Source of the DNA: Treponema sp.
GTDB taxonomy: Bacteria; Spirochaetota; Spirochaetia; Treponematales; Treponemataceae
DNA length: 10,813 nucleotides
Reading direction: 5' to 3'
Assembly: GCA_014804085.1 (NCBI GenBank)
Contig: JAAVAM010000006.1
Coordinates: 117,256-128,068, forward strand
Program-made: the position numbers and the translations under genes
Notes under the pieces: generated by a model
Databases searched by the model: none
Seen by the model: only the letters and a program-made list of their open reading frames with translations
What the model was told of the DNA's origin: nothing
Part shown: one piece after another, positions 6,888-10,813 of the stretch
How positions within the stretch are numbered: the stretch's first letter is position 1
Layout: each line of letters opens with the position of its first letter

Positions 6888-6899
6888 CTAGTACACTAG
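6888..6899. promoter_or_regulatory. Short dyad at the rrf2 transcription start
   Basis: CTAGT and ACTAG flank a 2-base centre, placed where the rrf2 transcript should start (about 6893-6895). It could be an autoregulatory site. It does not match the cysK palindrome well, so the evidence is weak. Confidence 0.3.
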
Positions 6900-6900
6900 T

Positions 6901-6929
6901 AATATATAACGAATTAAGCAGAAAGTAAA
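6901..6929 (-). promoter_or_regulatory. Promoter of the Rrf2-type regulator gene
   Basis: On the minus strand, TTTACT (6924-6929) and TATATT (6901-6906) are exactly 17 bases apart. Transcription would start near 6894, giving a leader of about 130 bases that contains both palindromic stem-loops. Confidence 0.7.
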
Positions 6930-6963
6930 GGGAAAAGCGGAAAAACAACGAAAGCAGGGCAGA

Positions 6964-7002
6964 CGCTCCCGCGCGCACGGCAAAACCGTCCGCACGGGAG
7001 CG
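6964..7002 (-). terminator. Possible terminator or stem-loop after the PfkB kinase gene
   Basis: CGCTCCCG (6964-6971) and CGGGAGCG (6995-7002) form an 8-bp GC-rich stem that encloses a second short stem, ACGG/CCGT. It lies 13 bases past the kinase stop on the minus strand. T-rich sequence appears only about 20 bases further on, so it may be a factor-dependent or imperfect terminator. Confidence 0.5.
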
Positions 7003-7015
7003 CGTTGCCGGGCGG

Positions 7016-8041
7016 CTAGCGGTTCATTTCGCTTTGGTGGCCTTTGTCTTTGTGTGAGGCAATCATCGCGCTGATTTCGTTGAAGTCGGAGATGAGCAGG
7101 TCGCCAAAAACGGTGTTCTTGGTGGCGCAGGTGGCGTTGCCGAATTCCATGGCCATTTTTGGGTCGCCGTATTTGAGCAGGCCGAACAGCACGCCCGCGC
7201 AGAACGCGTCGCCGCTGCCGATTCGGTCAACAACGTCGATGTTGCGGTACGGCTCTTCGGTGTAGAACGTGTTGTTGGCGTGGCTGTAGACCGTTGACGT
7301 GAACGAATGGTTTTTGGGCGAGATGACTTCGCGCTCCGACGAGGCGATGTATTGGATATTGGGAAAGTCCTTGCAGAATTCGCGGTGCATGTCTTGCAAC
7401 GTGCCGGTTTTTTGGAACATGCGGCGGCAGCTTTCTTCTGAAATAAAAAGAATGTCCACGAACGGCAGGACTTTTTTAATCGTCTCCCGTGCGGTCGCTT
7501 CGTCCCAGAGCGTGGCGCGGTAGTTTACGTCAAACGCGATCTGCGCGCCGTTCTGCTTGAATTTTTTTATCATTTCAATGGCAATGGTGCGCAGGTTTTC
7601 TGAGACGGCGAGCGTAATGCCCGACGTATAGAACATTTTGGTGGACGCGTACACGCTTTCGGGCACGTCTTCCAGCTTCATCTTCCAGATTGAGGAGTGG
7701 CGGCGGTCGTACACGACTTTGGGCTTGCGCGGATACGCGCCGTTCTCATAAAAATAAATGCCGAGCCGTGCGTCGGGGTTGTCGTCAAAGATGATAAAAT
7801 CGTCGCTCACGCCGCTAAAGCGGATACGGTTCTTGACGAAAAAGCCGATGTCGTTGTGCGGCAGCTGCGTGATGACACCCGTGCGCAGACCGAGCAGCGA
7901 GACACCCGAAGCCACGTTGAGTTCCGCGCCGCCCGCGTGTTTTTCAAACGAGTCGCAGCGGCCAATGCGTTGGTTGGTGGGCGGCGAAAGGCGGAGCATG
8001 ATTTCTCCGAACGTGATTAAATCAAAATCTTTGTCTGCCAT
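7016..8041 (-). CDS. PfkB-family carbohydrate kinase, 2-keto-3-deoxygluconate kinase-like
   Basis: This cytoplasmic ribokinase-fold enzyme phosphorylates a sugar or sugar acid with ATP. It has 341 residues, typical for KdgK-type members. The N-terminus DLITFGEIMLRLSPP and AGGAELNVA (36-44) form the substrate side. FDVNYRATLW (170-179) matches the KDG-kinase form of the central motif. GSGDAF (275-280) carries the catalytic base D278 and the anion hole. GAGGAAA lies upstream of the ATG. A KDG kinase would make 2-keto-3-deoxy-6-phosphogluconate from uronate (pectin, alginate) breakdown. 2-dehydro-3-deoxygalactonate or another sugar cannot be excluded. It has its own strong promoter and is not obviously linked to the downstream regulator or cysK. 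Confidence 0.88.
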   Translation of the reverse strand: MADKDFDLITFGEIMLRLSPPTNQRIGRCDSFEKHAGGAELNVASGVSLLGLRTGVITQLPHNDIGFFVKNRIRFSGVSDDFIIFDDNPDARLGIYFYENGAYPRKPKVVYDRRHSSIWKMKLEDVPESVYASTKMFYTSGITLAVSENLRTIAIEMIKKFKQNGAQIAFDVNYRATLWDEATARETIKKVLPFVDILFISEESCRRMFQKTGTLQDMHREFCKDFPNIQYIASSEREVISPKNHSFTSTVYSHANNTFYTEEPYRNIDVVDRIGSGDAFCAGVLFGLLKYGDPKMAMEFGNATCATKNTVFGDLLISDFNEISAMIASHKDKGHQSEMNR

Positions 8042-8073
8042 GGCATTTCCTCGTGGTATGTTGTTTCTCTTCT

Positions 8074-8102
8074 ATTGTAATTTGGAACTATGGCATGGTC
8101 AA
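8074..8102 (-). promoter_or_regulatory. Promoter of the PfkB kinase gene
   Basis: On the minus strand, TTGACC (8097-8102) and TACAAT (8074-8079) are 17 bases apart, close to consensus. The transcript would start near 8067, about 25 bases before the ATG. Its -35 overlaps a divergent candidate -35. Confidence 0.75.
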
Positions 8103-8125
8103 GTGCGATGTTCGCGCGTTATAAT
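8096..8125 (+). promoter_or_regulatory. Candidate divergent promoter for the right-hand operon
   Basis: A perfect TATAAT (8120-8125) has TGGTCA (8096-8101, four of six consensus positions) 18 bases upstream. This -35 shares five bases with the -35 of the minus-strand kinase promoter. TACAAT at 8164-8169 is an alternative -10 nearer the gene, but it lacks a good -35. Confidence 0.5.
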
Positions 8126-8199
8126 TTCTTTTTTATGTTCTTCTAAAAAATCCCAACCTGTGATACAATAAAATGACGCTTTGTTATGTGGAGAAAGAA

Positions 8200-9930
8200 A
8201 TGACCGACGATATGGATTTAGACCCGACTATTGCGGAACTGCTTGCCGAGGCGGCGGCAAATCAGCCGGAAATGCCGCAGGTTGCTTTTGACGAGAACGC
8301 GGTGGAAGATGTTACGAATACGTTCGGCGTTCCCGGCTTGTCGGATTCGCGCAACGCTTCGGTCAGAATGCCGAACGCAAAGTTGCCGTCGGAAATGGGC
8401 AAGGAAGAGGATAATCCGCTTGCCAAGGTTGATTTCCGCGTTACGAGTTTTACGCCGATAGAAAAATGCTACGAGGACGAGTCAAACCATATTTTTGACG
8501 ACAAGACGTATTATAAGACTGCGCTCATGGGCGAGGGCGAGGCGGCACAGCGCGTGCATAAAATCCTCTCAAAATATCTGGTCTGCCAAGATCCCAAGGA
8601 CCGCACGGTGTACCGGCAGCAGATTGTGACGGCATTTTGGGAGCTGGTAAAGAACATCGCGCCCAAGGCGGTCAGCAAGTCGATTCCCAATCCAAAGCGG
8701 ATGCTGCTGCGTTTTGGCGTGGTGTTGCCGTCGCTTTTTACGCCGGAGCAGAAACAGCTCTTTTCTACGGTCATTTTGGAAAACAACACGGGCGAGCCGG
8801 TGTATTATATGGACGAATGGTTCCGCGACATCGGCTCAGGGCGGCTGACGCTCTCTGCCACTGATGAGGCGCGTCCCAAAAAAGCGGCGGGCGGCGCGAA
8901 TCAGCAGCAGTTGCTTTCGCTCAAAGGCAAGAACGACGGCAAGTTGCAGACAGCGGAAAATATGCTGACCGGCAAGGAAAGCGAGCGTCACGCGCTTGAG
9001 TCTGAGCTGCGCGGCCGGATTGACGCGCTGTGCAATCATTTTCCGCTGCCCAATCTTGATCCGCATACGTCCGCGTACACGGAAGCGCAGTTAAAGCTGT
9101 TCGGCGACATTCAGGAACGGCTGCGCGCGCTGCAACGGAACAACAAAGAAATCGTCACGTATCTGCGGGAATTGGAAGAGGCAAAGACGACGGCAAATTC
9201 GCTGAACGCAAAAATGAACGAGCAGTCGGTGACGATGGAAGTGAGCAATGCCGACTTGGAAGTGGAGTACAACACGGTGCGCCAAATGGCAAAGATGACT
9301 ATCGGGCGCAAGGGAAATCAGTTCCCCGTGTTCACGCGCGAATTCTACCATTGTATTCCCCAGCTGACCGGATTCCGCGAGAACGTCATCAACACGCTCC
9401 ATTGGATTGAGTCGATTGACCCGACCGCGTTCCACCGTATCCACAAGAATACGCCGAACCGCATTGTTCCGTATGTGCTGCTGTTGCCCACCTACGGCGA
9501 TTTTGGTTTCTGCTGGGAACCGTTCGACCGCTACAACCGGGTTACGAGCCGCGGCAGAATCGTCGTGCCGATGTATCCGCGCGATTTGAAAGTGTCGCTG
9601 CTCATGGCGGTTGCCGACTTGCGCTGGCAGGTCGCCAAGGAAAAAGCGTCGTTCTACTGGATGGAAGAGGGGCTGACGGGGCAATACTATCAGTGGATAG
9701 AAGAGCAGAAGCTCAAGGGCGACCTCAAATCGTTCTTTATTGCCGATTACGTGCTGTGGATGACCAAAGAGGCGAACGGTACGCAGGTCATGGACAAAAA
9801 ACTGCGCGCGATTTTCTGGCGGTTTGTGCCGTTTGCGCAGGAAAAGAAAGACGACCTGAAAAAACGCAGCATGGTCTACGCGGAATTGTATCAGCGCGAC
9901 TTGAACCGTGCGATGAGCGACGGCTATTGA
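8200..9930 (+). CDS. Unrecognised 576-aa cytoplasmic protein with central coiled coil
   Basis: I do not recognise this family. The ATG at 8200 has GGAG six bases upstream and is preferred to the ATG at 8173. There is no signal peptide or membrane segment, so it is probably cytoplasmic. The first ~70 residues are acidic and low in structure. Residues ~100-220 look like a folded domain (VHKILSKYLVCQ, FWELVKNIAPKAV, KRMLLRFGVVLPSLFT). Residues ~235-275 and 297-366 are charged and helical, likely coiled coil. Residues ~370-576 form a second, aromatic-rich domain with VLLLPTYGDFGFCWEPFDRYN, GRIVVPMYPRD and a helical C-terminus (FIADYVLWMTKE, AIFWRFVPFAQEKK). I see no nucleotide-binding, HExxH or other catalytic motif. 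Serine codons favour TCG. The DUF3261-like gene starts 12-15 bases after its stop, so it likely leads that operon. Confidence 0.85.
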   Translation: MTDDMDLDPTIAELLAEAAANQPEMPQVAFDENAVEDVTNTFGVPGLSDSRNASVRMPNAKLPSEMGKEEDNPLAKVDFRVTSFTPIEKCYEDESNHIFDDKTYYKTALMGEGEAAQRVHKILSKYLVCQDPKDRTVYRQQIVTAFWELVKNIAPKAVSKSIPNPKRMLLRFGVVLPSLFTPEQKQLFSTVILENNTGEPVYYMDEWFRDIGSGRLTLSATDEARPKKAAGGANQQQLLSLKGKNDGKLQTAENMLTGKESERHALESELRGRIDALCNHFPLPNLDPHTSAYTEAQLKLFGDIQERLRALQRNNKEIVTYLRELEEAKTTANSLNAKMNEQSVTMEVSNADLEVEYNTVRQMAKMTIGRKGNQFPVFTREFYHCIPQLTGFRENVINTLHWIESIDPTAFHRIHKNTPNRIVPYVLLLPTYGDFGFCWEPFDRYNRVTSRGRIVVPMYPRDLKVSLLMAVADLRWQVAKEKASFYWMEEGLTGQYYQWIEEQKLKGDLKSFFIADYVLWMTKEANGTQVMDKKLRAIFWRFVPFAQEKKDDLKKRSMVYAELYQRDLNRAMSDGY

Positions 9931-9942
9931 TTCGGGCGGTGG

Positions 9943-10524
9943 ATGATGCGGAGACAGACTATCGTGCTGCTGCTTGTGGCGGCGTGCAGTGTGGTGCTTT
10001 CCTGCGGCTCGGCAAAAGGCGCGGCGGGGGCAAAACTTAATCCCGTGTACGTGACGGACAAGGCGACGTTTCAGCTGTTGCCCACGGCACTGCGCGAAAA
10101 AGACATTGATGCCGTGCAGCACATTACGGCAACGTTCGGCACACGGGCGTTTGAGTCGGACTGCCTGCTGATTGCCGACGGCGACGTGCTTTCGCTGACG
10201 ATGCTCAACGAATTCGGCACGACGGTGGGCGAGCTGAATTATAACAATGATTTGGTCGTGTTCAATACGGCGTTGTTTCCGTCGGCAGTCAAGGCGGAAT
10301 ACATTGTGGCGGACGTACAGTTCTGCCTGTACCGCGCGGACGCATTGCAAGCGGCACTCGAAGCGATTGGTCTGCGCCTTGAAGTTTCTGTTGCGAACGA
10401 CGGCGAGACGCGCGGCATTTTTGACGGCGAGCGAGAGATTATTCATATAGAAAAGTCTGCGGACACGATTGCGTATACGAATGCTTTGCGCGGGTATTCC
10501 TATCTATTGCAGGGCGCATTCTGA
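9943..10524 (+). CDS. DUF3261-type outer-membrane-associated lipoprotein
   Basis: This small predicted lipoprotein has 193 residues. The N-terminus RRQTIVLLLVAACSVVLSCG is a lipoprotein signal with the lipid-bearing cysteine at C21, in a relaxed lipobox (VLSC) of the spirochaete kind. The body fits the DUF3261 pattern: a beta-rich fold with VGELNYNNDLVVFNTALFPS, the characteristic KAEYIVADVQFCLYRADAL, and a closing GYSYLLQ. DUF3261 proteins are small lipoproteins usually encoded beside ketosynthase genes in aryl polyene-type clusters. Their exact role is unsettled, with lipid carrying to the outer membrane a common guess. ATG at 9946 (GGTGG three bases upstream) is an equally possible start. 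The stop TGA overlaps the next ATG by one base, so the two genes are translationally coupled. Confidence 0.75.
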   Translation: MMRRQTIVLLLVAACSVVLSCGSAKGAAGAKLNPVYVTDKATFQLLPTALREKDIDAVQHITATFGTRAFESDCLLIADGDVLSLTMLNEFGTTVGELNYNNDLVVFNTALFPSAVKAEYIVADVQFCLYRADALQAALEAIGLRLEVSVANDGETRGIFDGEREIIHIEKSADTIAYTNALRGYSYLLQGAF

Positions 10525-10813
10525 TGCAAGCCTATCTTTCGTGTCCGGCGGTGCTGTGCAGCGCGGGCAGTGATGCGGCGGCATTTTTTGACGCGCTTGT
10601 GGCGGGCGACCGCTCCGGCTTGGTGCGCGTTTCGTGCGGTACGGACGGCGACGGAAACGAACGTTCCTTTTGGGCAGGGCAGATTGCCCAAGGCGTGTTG
10701 CGTCCGACCGGCGACAAGTACGATATGCGCGTCTTGCAGATTTTGGACGGCGCGCTCGCGCAGCTTGCCCCGGTCGTGTCGGCTGCCATGGCGCGGTACG
10801 GCGCGGACAGGAT
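10524..10813 (+). CDS. Beta-ketoacyl-ACP synthase (FabF-like), N-terminal fragment cut by window edge
   Basis: Only the first 96 codons are present. The N-terminus MQAYLSCPAVLCSAGSDAAAFFDALVAGDRSGL is the usual thiolase-fold opening of KAS I/II enzymes of the aryl polyene type. It is followed by YDMRVLQILDGALAQLAPVVSAAMARYGADR, which corresponds to the helix before the first core strand. The catalytic Cys-His-His triad lies beyond the edge, so it is unknown whether this is an active ketosynthase or a chain-length-factor-like partner. Such enzymes extend acyl or polyene chains on an acyl carrier protein in the cytoplasm. The one-base overlap with the DUF3261-type gene and that gene's identity support a polyene or unusual fatty acid cluster continuing to the right. 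Confidence 0.78.
   Translation, partial: MQAYLSCPAVLCSAGSDAAAFFDALVAGDRSGLVRVSCGTDGDGNERSFWAGQIAQGVLRPTGDKYDMRVLQILDGALAQLAPVVSAAMARYGADR

Noticed and set aside
6757..6978. Minus-strand 73-codon open frame between the kinase and the regulator
   Set aside because: It covers the regulator's promoter and both hairpins, and its sequence is low-complexity Arg/Ser/Leu without a ribosome binding site.
9091..10446. Long minus-strand open frame (451 codons) opposite the 576-aa gene and the DUF3261-type gene
   Set aside because: It is rich in Arg, His and Gln with no family pattern and spans two genes with good starts and family evidence on the other strand, so it is an antisense shadow.

Overview
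The window looks like a chromosomal segment of a host-associated or polymer-degrading spirochaete, most likely Treponema-like. This is an inference from three things. There is an LplABC-type oligosaccharide ABC importer cassette (two permeases, then a periplasmic binding protein, no ATPase) behind an AraC-type regulator. There is a lipoprotein with a relaxed lipobox. Composition is moderate G+C. No rRNA, tRNA, insertion sequence or CRISPR array was seen.

Layout, left to right. (1) 1-4276, + strand: the 3' end of an AraC-type regulator, two inner-membrane sugar permeases and their secreted solute-binding protein, closed by a strong intrinsic terminator. A hairpin separates the permeases from the binding-protein gene. 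(2) 4305-4446: a seven-unit, exactly 22-bp-periodic array of palindromic cores, followed by a good promoter and a TrmH/SpoU-family RNA methyltransferase gene that appears to be transcribed without a leader. (3) 5253-5289: a perfect 13-bp bidirectional terminator between the convergent methyltransferase and cysK genes. (4) 5316-8041, - strand: a PfkB-family sugar kinase (2-keto-3-deoxygluconate kinase-like), an Rrf2/IscR-type regulator with three cysteines, and cysteine synthase. Each has its own recognisable promoter, and a 25-bp imperfect palindrome covers the cysK -10 region. The regulator's leader holds two related hairpins. (5) 8200 to the right edge, + strand: a large unrecognised 576-aa protein, a DUF3261-type lipoprotein and the first 96 codons of a beta-ketoacyl-ACP synthase, tightly spaced like one operon.

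How the parts fit. Block 1 is a carbohydrate uptake unit whose ATPase must be encoded elsewhere. The binding protein carries an EF-hand-like calcium loop like that of the alginate-binding AlgQ proteins, and a KDG-kinase-like gene lies in block 4, so uronide use is possible but unproven. The Rrf2 regulator probably controls cysK, and perhaps itself, through iron-sulfur or cysteine status. Block 5 has the DUF3261 plus ketosynthase pairing found in aryl polyene and related polyene-lipid clusters. The window therefore probably ends at the start of such a biosynthetic locus, led by an uncharacterised protein.
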